Source of the DNA: Helicobacter pylori NCTC 11637 = CCUG 17874 = ATCC 43504 = JCM 12093
Lineage (GTDB): Bacteria > Campylobacterota > Campylobacteria > Campylobacterales > Helicobacteraceae
DNA length: 64,000 nt
Assembly: GCF_900478295.1 (NCBI RefSeq)
Contig: NZ_LS483488.1
Location: 1-64,000, forward strand
Direction: 5' to 3'
In this document: positions 34,698 through 43,896 of the stretch, piece by piece
Position numbering within the stretch: the first letter of the stretch is position 1
Layout: every line of letters starts with the position of its first letter
Notes under the pieces: generated by a model
The model's input: the letters and a program-made list of their open reading frames with translations, nothing else
What the model was told of the DNA's origin: nothing
Database searches by the model: none
Translations under genes and position numbers: made by a program

Positions 34698-34719
34698 AAA
34701 GCTTGATTTGTCAAGCTTT
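34698..34719. terminator. Hairpin at the end of the AlwI-like nuclease gene
   Basis: AAAGCTTGA 34698-34706 pairs with TCAAGCTTT 34711-34719 around TTTG. It overlaps the minus-strand stop at 34711 and sits 50 bases after the plus-strand outer-membrane gene, so it probably ends both transcripts. Confidence 0.6.
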
Positions 34720-36042
34720 AGGGTTGTCATTGAGTTGCAATAACTCTGTGCTGTTTTCTACTTTTTTGATAAAATCATTAATGGCATAACAGCGTATGTT
34801 AATATTGTCTTTGAAATGGGCAAATCCCGCATATTCTTTGGCGTCATCATGGATATTTGGAGCTACAAAAACACTAAATTTTTCTCTAATATCAGTGCTA
34901 TTTTTAATCAATTCTTTTAAATGTCTGGCAATAGGTATCATTTCCAAGGTACTTTGACTTCTATCTCTAATCAAGCTCACTTCTATATAACTTTGGGCTT
35001 TTGTGTCCATAGCTACAATATCAGGTTTGTTACCGCTTGCTGTGTATACGGGCAAGCCTTCATCATCGCTTTTATAATTGGGTATCACGCTTAAATTTTC
35101 AAAATGTTGTTTCAAGAAAATAGCGCTTAAAAATTCTAAGCGTAAAGGTTTATCAATGAGTCTTAAAAAACTATCTTTTGATTCTTGCTTGTTGCAAGTA
35201 ATGAGTAATTCTTGCTTGATAAAATCTTTAGTATAAGTGGTTGCTAGTTCATTCAATTTGCTTGTTTTAACGCTCTCATCAGCGCTGATTGGAGTAACGC
35301 TAACAAGAAAGCTATCCACGATCGCCATGTAGTTAAAAAAGGCGAGTTTGTTAGCTTGAGTGTCGTTTAAATAATCCCCTTTAAAAGCCTTATGAGTTTG
35401 TAAGATATAATCTATTTTGTTATTTTCATTAGTATTAATATCAATAAACCTACCATTACCACGCAATGAAATGAGTCCTGTAATACGCATTTTTCTAATG
35501 TATTCATCAACGGCTTCGTTAATGATTTGGCTCATTTTAAATCGTATTTTATTAACACTTTCTAAAAGTTTTAGGCATTTTTCATAGATAAATTCATCTG
35601 AGTAACTGAATTCTGTCTTATTGATAGCAGCAATTTCTTTTCTTAAATGAATAATGTAGTCATAAAGCCCATTGGCGTTATCATCTTTCCAACAAAGTAA
35701 AATAGGGATTTCTTTGACAGATAGGGGGGTTAGATGGGCATTTTTGAGTCGTTTTAAAAGCGAGAGCAATAGTTTGAAAGGGTTGTTATGGTTTAAATTC
35801 TTTTTGTAAGGGTTTCCTACTTCATATTTAGACAGAGCGTTTAAAAATATAGCCCCAACTACGCTTCCATCAACGCTTTCTTTAAAAGCATCGTTTTCTT
35901 TATCATAATAAGCAAGAATAAGCATCTTAGCGCTATCGCTGATGAGTATTTTCTCATATTTTGCATAGTAGCAAAAACCAAACTCACACATAAGCTTATA
36001 CCAAGTGTCAAACCGACTTTCCCATCCATGCTCAAAGCCCAT
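34711..36042 (-). pseudogene. AlwI-type restriction endonuclease, C-terminal 443 codons after an in-frame stop
   Basis: Main body of a type IIS restriction nuclease of the AlwI family (relatives include PleI/MlyI/BstNBI-type enzymes cutting beside a 5-bp site). GFEHGWESRFDTWYKLMCEFGF is a family hallmark, and the C-terminal part holds a PD-(D/E)XK-like KPDIVAMDTKAQSYIEVSLIRD. It is in the same frame as the 81-codon ORF at 36085-36330 and separated from it by a single TAA (36085-36087) plus 14 open codons. The first in-frame ATG here is internal to the domain, so without readthrough no complete enzyme is made. Confidence 0.82.
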
Positions 36043-36084
36043 TTCTTTATGATTTTGTGGGGATATCTCTATAATGCGCTCTAA

Positions 36085-36330
36085 TTATTCATCGCTAAAG
36101 ATATATTCATTGGAGTCAAATTTTTCTTTCAATTCTTTATTTTGATTGATAGAAGTAGGTCTATAAAGCCTATGAGCCAAAACGGATTTGATAATTTGCA
36201 TGATTGTTGAAGATTTAAGGATTTGATTTTCAAACTTTCCTAAAACAGCTAAAAATTGCCCTATTCTTTTAGGGTTTCGCATGGTGGTTGAAAAGCTTAA
36301 AATTTTTCGTGCCGGTTTTTTAGTCATCAT
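36085..36330 (-). pseudogene. AlwI-type restriction endonuclease, N-terminal 81 codons
   Basis: TKKPARKILSFSTTMRNPKR is the conserved beginning of AlwI-family nucleases. The frame ends at TAA 36085-36087 after IFSDE; continuing past it reads LERIIEISPQNHKEMGFEHG in the same frame, joining smoothly to the rest of the enzyme. A one-base change in this codon (for example from GAA or CAA) is enough to explain the break. It starts 3 bases after the methyltransferase stop, as in a coupled R-M operon. Confidence 0.82.
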
Positions 36331-36333
36331 TAA

Positions 36334-37233
36334 TCACCTATAATTAGTTACAAAGATTTCTTGACTATCTTCTTTAATGGTATTGTCATTATAACTGATA
36401 TAATTACTTTTGATATTAAAAATATAATATTTTTTAGCCCATTCTTTTAAAATAAAATTAGTCTCTCCCTTGTGATAAACAAGATTAGTTATACCAAATA
36501 AAACTCCCTTTTTATCTAGGTTATCTAAAACACCATATAAGGCTATCTCATTATCGCTATCCCATAACTTGTTGTATTCACTATTTGAGATTAAATAAGG
36601 GGGGTCAAAATAAACATAATCATCTTTTAAATAAGTGGTGTGGTTAAGGAAATCAATATAATCATCATTGTGAAAAATAATGGTGTTTTGCTGTATAAAA
36701 TCTATGTAGTTTTTTAGGGCATTATAAACATTTTCATTGAAATCCACATTACCTACAGGTAAATTAAAAAGCCCTTTAGAATTAAATCTAATCATGTGAT
36801 TAAACCCATAAATTAAAAGTAAATATAAATAGAGCATGTTGTTTTGATTGGAGTTAAAATCAGCCCTTAGTTTTTCATAAGCTATTTTATTGTATTTGGC
36901 GTAGTAAGTTTTTATATATTGTTTTTTTAATTCATCAGGGGCTGTAATCCCCTTAAAAGAGAAAGACAAACCATAATGAATGATGATTTTAGACAATTCA
37001 TCAAAAAGCTCACAAGCATTGAACTTGCTTAAAGTTTTATGCAAATTGATAATATTAGTATCTATGTCGTTAGCTAAGTATCTTTTAGCCTTAGTGTTTA
37101 AAAACACGCTACCTCCACCCACAAAAGGCTCAATAAATTGATTAATGTTATTTGGGAATAGCTTATTGAGTTGTGGCATCAGTTTATATTTATCCCCTAC
37201 ATAGAAAAAGGGAGAACGAATACCTTTTTTCAA
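36334..37233 (-). CDS. D12-class adenine DNA methyltransferase (Dam-like), R-M partner 1
   Basis: N6-adenine methyltransferase of the Dam/D12 alpha class, 299 residues. N-terminal SPFFYVGDKYKLMPQLNKLF and motif I FIEPFVGGGSVFLN are followed by target-recognition sequence and motif IV YVYFDPPYLI. It should protect one strand of an asymmetric type IIS site. It overlaps the upstream methyltransferase by 4 bases and is followed after 3 bases by the nuclease gene. AT-rich, with codon use unlike neighbouring core genes, consistent with acquisition. Confidence 0.9.
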   Translation of the reverse strand: MKKGIRSPFFYVGDKYKLMPQLNKLFPNNINQFIEPFVGGGSVFLNTKAKRYLANDIDTNIINLHKTLSKFNACELFDELSKIIIHYGLSFSFKGITAPDELKKQYIKTYYAKYNKIAYEKLRADFNSNQNNMLYLYLLLIYGFNHMIRFNSKGLFNLPVGNVDFNENVYNALKNYIDFIQQNTIIFHNDDYIDFLNHTTYLKDDYVYFDPPYLISNSEYNKLWDSDNEIALYGVLDNLDKKGVLFGITNLVYHKGETNFILKEWAKKYYIFNIKSNYISYNDNTIKEDSQEIFVTNYR

Positions 37234-38231
37234 GGTTTCACTTCCACTATAAATAAAAATTCTTTATGCTCTTTAAAATCAGTTTTTCCTGAATTAAAAA
37301 AACCATGAGCCTTTTCTTTAACGCTTAATTTTCCTTTTTGGCTTAAAATTTCCACTAAATCTTTAAAGCCTATTTTATTTTGCGAAGAGCTAGACTTAGA
37401 ATTATAGGTATTATTATAAGTTAAAGCAATCCTTTTACAATCTAGTTTTTCAATCAAATCGCTCAATTCTTTCTTGGCATTAGAGCGACAATATTCGCTC
37501 ATGTTCTCGCATAATGGCTTTAAAGCTGTTCCATAGAGTTTGGGTTTTTTCCACTGCACTAGGTTTTCATAGAGATGATAAAACCGGCTGTATTGCCTTG
37601 AATTGTATGGAGGGTCAATAAAGACTAAGTCTATTTTTAAGGTTTTAGCCAATTCGTTAGCGTTTTTTCTCTCTATCATGATATTTTTATCATGCTTTAT
37701 AGGGCTAATAAGCTCAAAAATAAATTTATCTTGCAAAATCTCTTTTTTCCTATAAGCTTCATAATGCCCTACCGTGTTAGCTATCTTATCCATTGAATAA
37801 ATCAAGCTTGTTAATAAAATATCTTTATTTAATTTATCTAGATTCAAGCTTTCTATATGCTCTCTAATGCTACCGATTTTGACGCAATCTTTATAGCTGA
37901 AAAATTTGTCGCTAAAATGTTGGCTAAAATAATTTTCTTCTAGCTTTAAAGCTTGAGTATAATATTCTTTCAGCTCTTCAAGCACCTTAAAATCAGCGTC
38001 TTGCCCCATAAAAAAAGCATGATAAATGATTTCATTAGAAAATAAAATATCATTTATAATAATGTTTTTAACGTTAGGAATAGTGGCAAATTGACCAGCC
38101 ACTACCCCACTTCCGGCAAAAATATCGCACACGCTTTTGATATTGTTTAATTTTAAACTCCCAAATACCCACTCTATAAGCTTGGTTTTTGAGCCGATAT
38201 ACCGGCGGTTTTTTAGATTAAATCTTTCCAC
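37230..38231 (-). CDS. D12-like adenine DNA methyltransferase, R-M partner 2
   Basis: 333 residues. NRRYIGSKTKLIEWVFGSL is the D12 N-terminal signature, DIFAGSGVVAGQF is motif I, and DLVFIDPPYNSRQYSRFYHL holds motif IV. With the neighbouring methyltransferase it makes the two-enzyme set typical of type IIS systems with asymmetric sites, one enzyme per strand. First gene of the three-gene minus-strand R-M operon; the 56-base gap upstream must hold its promoter. Recognition sequence not readable. Confidence 0.88.
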   Translation of the reverse strand: MERFNLKNRRYIGSKTKLIEWVFGSLKLNNIKSVCDIFAGSGVVAGQFATIPNVKNIIINDILFSNEIIYHAFFMGQDADFKVLEELKEYYTQALKLEENYFSQHFSDKFFSYKDCVKIGSIREHIESLNLDKLNKDILLTSLIYSMDKIANTVGHYEAYRKKEILQDKFIFELISPIKHDKNIMIERKNANELAKTLKIDLVFIDPPYNSRQYSRFYHLYENLVQWKKPKLYGTALKPLCENMSEYCRSNAKKELSDLIEKLDCKRIALTYNNTYNSKSSSSQNKIGFKDLVEILSQKGKLSVKEKAHGFFNSGKTDFKEHKEFLFIVEVKP

Positions 38232-38287
38232 TAGCCACCTTTAAACTAAGGGAATAAAACCACTTAGTAACATATAAGATTTAAAAA

Positions 38288-39355
38288 TCACAATTTCTTA
38301 TTAAGCTTTTTAAAATACCAAAGACTGAGGGCTAAGAATACGAAAAAGGGCGATAGCACGCCTATTTCAGGAATGAGTATCCCTGAAATGCTGAACTTCC
38401 CTAAAGCAAAGAATAGCCCCCAAACAACGAGCGTGATAATGATAAATTTTAGCCCTAAAAGAGCCAGGTTTTCATAGCGGGCGAGACTAGGCGAAAAATA
38501 AGCGATTAAAACGCTTAAAAACGGCACAAAAAAGGGCAAGATCGCAAACACATACAAAAACGATCGCACTTTTTTCGTGTCTGCGTTTTGGCGCACTAAA
38601 GCATGCAAGGATAAAAGAGCGTCTGTGATAGAAACCGCGGGCTTGTTTTGATAAATGGTGTCCAAAACTTTAGGGCGGAAATTTTTGAGCGTTTTAAAGG
38701 TTTTTAAACGCGTGGTGTTTAAAGCGTTGTTGCCCAGTTCAAAATTTAAGGGCATCTCATAGATAGTAGTATCATGCAAGATCCAATATTTGTCTTCAAA
38801 AAAAGCTTCTTTAGCTTCAGCGTAAGATTCTAAAGTCTTATCTTTTAGGCGAAAAACCTTGATATTTTGGGCTTTTTGCAATAAGGGATTAATCTTATCA
38901 AAATACACATAATCATCGTTATATTTCACTAACAAATGCTCTGAGACGCTCAAAGAATTGTCTTTATAAATTAAATTTTGCGTTTTTTCTTCCATATACA
39001 CAAAAGGAGTCGCGTTCAACCCCACATAAACAGCCGTGAAAAACAGGCTAATCAAAAAAATAGGGCTTAAAATCTGGCATTTGGAAAATCCAATGGAGAG
39101 CAAGGCGGTGTATTGGTTGGATTTAATGAATGAGATATAAAATAAAACCATCGCTAAAAGCAAGGAAATGGGCAAGGTGTAATTGAGAGCGAATAAGATG
39201 TCATAGGTGAAAAATAAAATAATCATGTTCGCAGAATCGGGCATTTTATCGGCGTATTTCAGGCTGTCAATGCCTACAAAAAACAATTCTAAAGCTAAAA
39301 GCACGATTAAAAAGTATTTGAAATAATACCACCCCACAAATCTAAACAAACGCAC
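38288..39355 (-). CDS. LptF/LptG-family permease (lipopolysaccharide transport)
   Basis: Inner-membrane permease of the YjgP/YjgQ family, part of the ABC extractor that hands LPS to the periplasmic bridge. 355 residues: three transmembrane helices at the N terminus (about 12-30, 42-70, 95-117), a periplasmic beta-rich domain (about 120-260), and three C-terminal helices (about 265-352). RLFRFVGWYYFKYFLIVLLA is the typical start. Whether it is LptF or LptG cannot be settled here. Last gene of the run beginning at the NifU-like gene. Confidence 0.85.
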   Translation of the reverse strand: MRLFRFVGWYYFKYFLIVLLALELFFVGIDSLKYADKMPDSANMIILFFTYDILFALNYTLPISLLLAMVLFYISFIKSNQYTALLSIGFSKCQILSPIFLISLFFTAVYVGLNATPFVYMEEKTQNLIYKDNSLSVSEHLLVKYNDDYVYFDKINPLLQKAQNIKVFRLKDKTLESYAEAKEAFFEDKYWILHDTTIYEMPLNFELGNNALNTTRLKTFKTLKNFRPKVLDTIYQNKPAVSITDALLSLHALVRQNADTKKVRSFLYVFAILPFFVPFLSVLIAYFSPSLARYENLALLGLKFIIITLVVWGLFFALGKFSISGILIPEIGVLSPFFVFLALSLWYFKKLNKKL

Positions 39356-39409
39356 TTTAAACCCTTATTCAAACCACGATAAAAACTTAAAACTTTTGAT
39401 AGAGTGCAT

Positions 39410-39970
39410 TTAACTTTCTATTTTTAAAGGTTTTTTAAGCGTGAAACGATTTTGCATAGCGTTAAAATCATGGCTTTCTATAAAAAATTTTAAGGCGTTT
39501 TTGGCATGTTCAAACGCGGCGTTTTTTAAAGGCTCTTCGTTTTTGTGGAATTTTGAAAGCACATGCTCAACCACGCTCATTCCTTTAGAAATCCCCACTC
39601 TCAAGCGGTAATAAGAATTAGAACACAATGAATCAATGGATTTTAGGCCGTTATGCCCCCCATTCCCCCCACCCTTTTTAAACCTCACAACACCTAAATC
39701 CAAATCCAAGTCGTCATGGACAATTAAAAGCTCTTTGGTTTTGTAAAAATTTTTAGCGCTTAAAACGCTCTCGCCGCTTAAATTCATGTAAGTTTGGGGC
39801 TTTAGGAAGATAAAATCCTTATAAACGCATAAATAAGCGTTGTGTTTGGGAGAAAAAGCAAAAGAAAGATCCAATTCGCTAATAAGCGAATCTAAAATAT
39901 CAAAACCAGCGTTGTGTCTGGTGTGAGCATAACGCAAAGTAGGGTTGCCTAAACCTACTAAAAGCGTCAT
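39410..39970 (-). CDS. pth: Peptidyl-tRNA hydrolase
   Basis: Releases peptides from peptidyl-tRNA after abortive translation. 186 residues with [20 protein letters not shown] (catalytic His19 in TRHN), [23 protein letters not shown] with the catalytic Asp, and [13 protein letters not shown]. All active-site residues are present and length is normal. 9 bases after rplY, so co-transcribed. Confidence 0.96.
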   Translation of the reverse strand: MTLLVGLGNPTLRYAHTRHNAGFDILDSLISELDLSFAFSPKHNAYLCVYKDFIFLKPQTYMNLSGESVLSAKNFYKTKELLIVHDDLDLDLGVVRFKKGGGNGGHNGLKSIDSLCSNSYYRLRVGISKGMSVVEHVLSKFHKNEEPLKNAAFEHAKNALKFFIESHDFNAMQNRFTLKKPLKIES

Positions 39971-39979
39971 AGCCTGAAA

Positions 39980-40516
39980 TCACTTCGCTTTAATCACACC
40001 GATCACAGCGATAGAATCATGATCTAAAATCTTAACATTCTCGTGTTTTTCTAAATCGCGCACCAAAATAGACTCATTCACATCTAAAGGGGCTACATCC
40101 ACTAAATAGTGATCGGGCAAATGCTCTGGAGCGCACTCCACGCTGATACGCTTTTTAGAGAGCATTAAAATCCCTTTATTTTTCAAGCCCACCGGAGTGC
40201 CTTGGTGTTTAACAGGGACTTTAAACTTAGACTTCACGCCCTTAGTAACAGCGAGTAAATCCACATGGATAAGCTCGTTAGTAACAGGGTTTTTTTGGTA
40301 TTCTTGAACCACGACTTCAAAAGTCTTATCCCCTAATTTCACCGGAAAAATCAAATGCTTCTTTTCCTTAAGGTATTTAATGAAAGGGTTTAATTTGAAC
40401 GCGCCATTCACATTTTCAATGCCCTTTCCATAAACATTTGCGATTAGATAGCCATCTTTTTTTAAAGCTTTAGCGTTAGCTTTAGTAATACTCTCTCTAA
40501 TAACGCCTTCTAACAT
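39980..40516 (-). CDS. rplY: Ribosomal protein bL25 (Ctc family)
   Basis: 5S-rRNA-binding ribosomal protein with the C-terminal TL5/Ctc domain, 178 residues. [20 protein letters not shown] is the L25 N-terminal beta-barrel start, and [34 protein letters not shown] is the family core joining to the Ctc domain. rplY-pth adjacency is common in bacteria and supports the call. Confidence 0.95.
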   Translation of the reverse strand: MLEGVIRESITKANAKALKKDGYLIANVYGKGIENVNGAFKLNPFIKYLKEKKHLIFPVKLGDKTFEVVVQEYQKNPVTNELIHVDLLAVTKGVKSKFKVPVKHQGTPVGLKNKGILMLSKKRISVECAPEHLPDHYLVDVAPLDVNESILVRDLEKHENVKILDHDSIAVIGVIKAK

Positions 40517-40570
40517 GTCAATCCTTTAAAATAAAATAAGGGTCTATTCTATCCAAAAAACCCTTAAAAA

Positions 40571-41521
40571 TCAAAAACTCTTTAAAAGCTTTTCAAAGGA
40601 TTGTTTGAACGCTATCAAGCCTTCTTTAAGGAGTTTTTGAGCGGTGTTTTCTAAATCAATGTTGTGCGTTTTTAATTCTTTTTTAAACGCTTCAATTTCT
40701 GCAACCTTTAAAGGGGTTTGACACTCGGTGTTGGGGTCAAGCAAATAAGCGTTTAAAGCCTCTAGGGGGGCTGTATTGATAGAGTTTTTAAAACACAGCG
40801 CTTTAATGTAGTAATCTTTAGCTAAAGAATTGGATTTAACGCCCGTGGATGCAAAAAGGGTGCTTGTTAGCTTATTAGCATGCTGATGGATTTGATAATA
40901 GCACTCGGTAGCGTTCATGATCCCGCTTTGAGCTTGCAAGTTTTGCGCCACTAATGGGTCTATTTCTTTGTCAAATCGTGAGACAAACACGCTAATGACC
41001 GCTCTTTTTTGCGCTTCTTTGGCTAAGATTTGAGCGATTTCACCGGCGATTTTAGGCGAAAAGACTAAGGTTACATTAACAGGAATAGAAGCTTTAGTTA
41101 AAGCGCTAATCACTTCAAGTCCGCTTGTGCTCGCTGGGACTTTAATCATCACATTAGGGCGGTTTAATGTTTTGAATAACCGCTTGGCTTCATCAATGCT
41201 TTTAGCGGCATCATCTTCTAAAAAAGGGTCAATTTCTAGGCTAATGTAGCCATTGTTAGGGTCTTTTTCATATAAAGGCATCAACGCGCTAGAGGCTTGT
41301 AAAATATCCTTTAGTGCTAGGGTTTCATAAATTTCTTTAGCTTTTTTGCCTTTGAGTTTAGCGATTTCATCTTTATAAAACGCACTTTTTGTGATCGCTT
41401 CGCAAAACAAACTAGGGTTACTCGTCGCCCCGCAAATAGCCCCCTTATTAATGAGCTTTAAAAAGTCGTTTTCTAAAAAATCCCTTTCTATAAAATCGCA
41501 CCACAAACTGAATTCTTGCAT
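40571..41521 (-). CDS. tal: Transaldolase
   Basis: Transfers dihydroxyacetone between sugar phosphates in the non-oxidative pentose phosphate pathway. 316 residues; [17 protein letters not shown] is the N-terminal substrate loop and [18 protein letters not shown] carries the Schiff-base Lys. VNVTLVFSP and [13 protein letters not shown] also match the family. ATG 41521, 3 bases after the murE stop. Confidence 0.95.
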   Translation of the reverse strand: MQEFSLWCDFIERDFLENDFLKLINKGAICGATSNPSLFCEAITKSAFYKDEIAKLKGKKAKEIYETLALKDILQASSALMPLYEKDPNNGYISLEIDPFLEDDAAKSIDEAKRLFKTLNRPNVMIKVPASTSGLEVISALTKASIPVNVTLVFSPKIAGEIAQILAKEAQKRAVISVFVSRFDKEIDPLVAQNLQAQSGIMNATECYYQIHQHANKLTSTLFASTGVKSNSLAKDYYIKALCFKNSINTAPLEALNAYLLDPNTECQTPLKVAEIEAFKKELKTHNIDLENTAQKLLKEGLIAFKQSFEKLLKSF

Positions 41522-41524
41522 GTT

Positions 41525-42868
41525 TTATCCTTGTTTTAAATGTTGGTAATAGCTTTTAACGATCTCTTGGTCGCTAAAAAAAATCGTTTTGTCTTTAAAG
41601 ATTTGAGTGTTTTCATCGCCCTTGCCTAAAATCAACAACACCTCATCGTCTTTTAAATTTTCTAAAGCGTTTAAGATGGCTTTCTTTCGGTCTTTTTCTA
41701 TAATGACTTTAGAAGAATCGCTGATGCCTTTTAAAATATCCTTAATAATGTCTTCTTCGTTTTCGCTTCTGGGGTTGTCTGAAGTTAAGATGATTTGATG
41801 CGCGTAACAACTCGCTATCGCTCCCATTTTAGGGCGCTTGGTTTTATCCCTATCGCCCCCTGCTCCAAAAAGAGCGGTGATTTTTTGGTTTTTAAAGCTT
41901 TCAAAAACTTGTTGCATGCCGTCTGTGGTGTGGGCAAAATCCACGATCACTAAAGGTTTAGAATGCACAATTTCCAAACGCCCCTTCACCCCATAAAAGT
42001 TTTCTAATAACGGCGCGATTACTTCTAGCGGTAATTGAGTGAGCAATTTGACCCCTAAAACGCCCGCTAAGATATTATAAAGGTTGTAACGCCCTAAAAG
42101 GGGGGAATGCATAAGGACGATTTCTTTGAGATTAGGATCTCTTAAATCTTGTTGGTAGCATAAAGACGCGCTAATAGAGGGGGTGAGCGAAAAGGCTTGA
42201 ACGTTTAAATGCGCTTTTTTATCCAGCGCGTAAGTGTGTGCGTTAATGGGGTTAAAAAGGGCGTTTGTTTCATCTCTGTTGATCACTTTCAAGCCCTCAT
42301 CTTTAAAAAAGCTGTTTTTAGCGTCTCTGTAATTTTCTATATTTTGATGGAAATCTAAATGATCGCTTGTGATATTGGTTAAGATTTTAAGGGCAAAATC
42401 AAGCCCAGCAACGCGCTTTTGAACAATCGCATGGGAGCTCACTTCCATAATAAAGTATTCACACCCCAAACGCATCGCTTCTTCTAAATCGCTATAAAGC
42501 TCTAAAAGAGTGGGCGTGGTCAAGCCCTTTTCTTTGATGCGTTCATCGTTAATAAAAAACCCCCTTGTGCCTAAAAGAGCGGTCTTTTTATTCAAATCTA
42601 AGAGCAAGGAATACATCAAGCTCGCTGTGGTCGTTTTACCATTAGTGCCAGTAATCCCTACAATTTTAATCTTAAAATCAAAGTAGTTTTTAAGCTCGTT
42701 AAAATCTAAAATAGCCAGGTTTTTTTCTGCAATTAAAGGGGAGTGTTTTTCATTTGAAGGCGTTTTGACAAAAAGGATTTCTTTAGGGTTTTCTAAAACT
42801 TCATGCGTGTTATCGCTTAAAAAAGAATAGGTGTGGTTTTGATAAGTCAGGGTTTTTTTAAGCTTCAT
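41525..42868 (-). CDS. murE: UDP-MurNAc-L-Ala-D-Glu:meso-diaminopimelate ligase MurE
   Basis: Cytoplasmic peptidoglycan precursor ligase. 447 residues: ATP loop [34 protein letters not shown], and the DNPRSE motif in [15 protein letters not shown], which selects meso-diaminopimelate over lysine. A little shorter than E. coli MurE (495), mainly in the N-terminal domain. 3 bases from the gene on each side, in a compact operon. Confidence 0.95.
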   Translation of the reverse strand: MKLKKTLTYQNHTYSFLSDNTHEVLENPKEILFVKTPSNEKHSPLIAEKNLAILDFNELKNYFDFKIKIVGITGTNGKTTTASLMYSLLLDLNKKTALLGTRGFFINDERIKEKGLTTPTLLELYSDLEEAMRLGCEYFIMEVSSHAIVQKRVAGLDFALKILTNITSDHLDFHQNIENYRDAKNSFFKDEGLKVINRDETNALFNPINAHTYALDKKAHLNVQAFSLTPSISASLCYQQDLRDPNLKEIVLMHSPLLGRYNLYNILAGVLGVKLLTQLPLEVIAPLLENFYGVKGRLEIVHSKPLVIVDFAHTTDGMQQVFESFKNQKITALFGAGGDRDKTKRPKMGAIASCYAHQIILTSDNPRSENEEDIIKDILKGISDSSKVIIEKDRKKAILNALENLKDDEVLLILGKGDENTQIFKDKTIFFSDQEIVKSYYQHLKQG

Positions 42869-42871
42869 TCT

Positions 42872-43483
42872 TTAAGCCTTATTGGATTTAAGGGCGTCTT
42901 CTAAAAGAGAACGCAAAAATTTATCGTAAATAAAAGAATCTTCATGCATGTTCTCAATGTAGTTTATCGCTAATTCATAATAGCCATAATGGTTCAATTC
43001 TTTCAAAAATTCATAAAAATCTTCTTTATTGTCAAAAATCACCCTAGAGCTGAACATCAAATCTTCAAACGCTTCCTTAAAACCGCGCTCCAAGCTCAAG
43101 CGTTTGAAATCCGCATACAAAATGCCATTCAATTCTTCGCCTTTTTGAGAAATTTGCGCGTCAATCTTTTCAGTCATTTGGTTCAGCCCCTCATCAAAAG
43201 AAGCGATCAAATTGATGATTTGCTCTTCAGCCTGGTTTTTTAAACTCCGTTTTTGCATAGCGATCAAGCTTTGATACAATTCATAAAAGCTATGGGCTTC
43301 TTTAGGGAAATCCTTAGCGATGTCGCTTAATAACGCCCCTATTTTGGCTTTTTGGTTGTCTTTATCCAAAAACAAAACTTCAGAAAAAAGGCGTAACGCT
43401 TCAGCGTAATGGGCTTGTTTGAACGCTAAAAATCCCTCTTTAATCAACGCGCGCTTTTTAAATTCATAATCAAACTTTTGCAT
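42872..43483 (-). CDS. Helical protein with TPR-like N terminus, unknown function
   Basis: 203 residues, mostly alpha-helical and charged. The N-terminal EGFLAFKQAHYAEALRLFSEVLFLDKDNQKAKIG fits one TPR unit. No signal peptide or membrane segment, so cytoplasmic. The C-terminal half (YYELAINYIENMHEDSFIYD) may contain further helical repeats. It sits between the NifU-like gene and murE with gaps of 11 and 3 bases. No function assigned. Confidence 0.75.
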   Translation of the reverse strand: MQKFDYEFKKRALIKEGFLAFKQAHYAEALRLFSEVLFLDKDNQKAKIGALLSDIAKDFPKEAHSFYELYQSLIAMQKRSLKNQAEEQIINLIASFDEGLNQMTEKIDAQISQKGEELNGILYADFKRLSLERGFKEAFEDLMFSSRVIFDNKEDFYEFLKELNHYGYYELAINYIENMHEDSFIYDKFLRSLLEDALKSNKA

Positions 43484-43494
43484 GCCTATAGTCC

Positions 43495-43764
43495 TTAAAG
43501 CTTATCAAACTCCTTAGCGTTTTCTAAGCACACCACTTCTAAATTGGGGTGAATGTCCATTTTAAGCTGCCTTTCAATGACATTTTTTAAAGTGATTTTA
43601 CTGCTAGAGCAAGTCTTACACGCTCCCTCTAAAGCCACATAAATCTTCATGCTTTTCACCCCTAGCACTTCAATATTACCGCCATCTTTGAGCAAGTAAG
43701 GGCGGATTTTTTCTATTACAATACGCACCGGTTTTTGTAAATCTTCATCGCTAAATTCTATCAT
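43495..43764 (-). CDS. NifU C-terminal-domain (Nfu-like) iron-sulfur scaffold
   Basis: 89 residues consisting only of the Nfu domain: IRPYLLKDGGNIEVLGVK and the cluster-binding CKTC in LEGACKTCSSSKITLKN. It would carry or transfer an Fe-S cluster. It is distinct from the full NifU scaffold. First gene of the minus-strand run toward murE and pth. Confidence 0.9.
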   Translation of the reverse strand: MIEFSDEDLQKPVRIVIEKIRPYLLKDGGNIEVLGVKSMKIYVALEGACKTCSSSKITLKNVIERQLKMDIHPNLEVVCLENAKEFDKL

Positions 43765-43805
43765 TTTTAAAAACCTTATTTTTAAAATTTTACTTTAAGA
43801 TACCA

Positions 43806-43811
43806 TATAAT
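43806..43811 (+). promoter_or_regulatory. -10 box in the divergent gap before pit
   Basis: TATAAT in TACCATATAATGAGCC, about 90 bases before the pit ATG. The rest of the 132-base divergent gap shows no other clear site. Confidence 0.45.
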
Positions 43812-43896
43812 GAGCCATTTTTATCAAACAACGCTTTTTAAGAGTGGCTCAAGGGCTAATTGGATAGAATAAGACCACTATTAGAATAAGGTTTTT

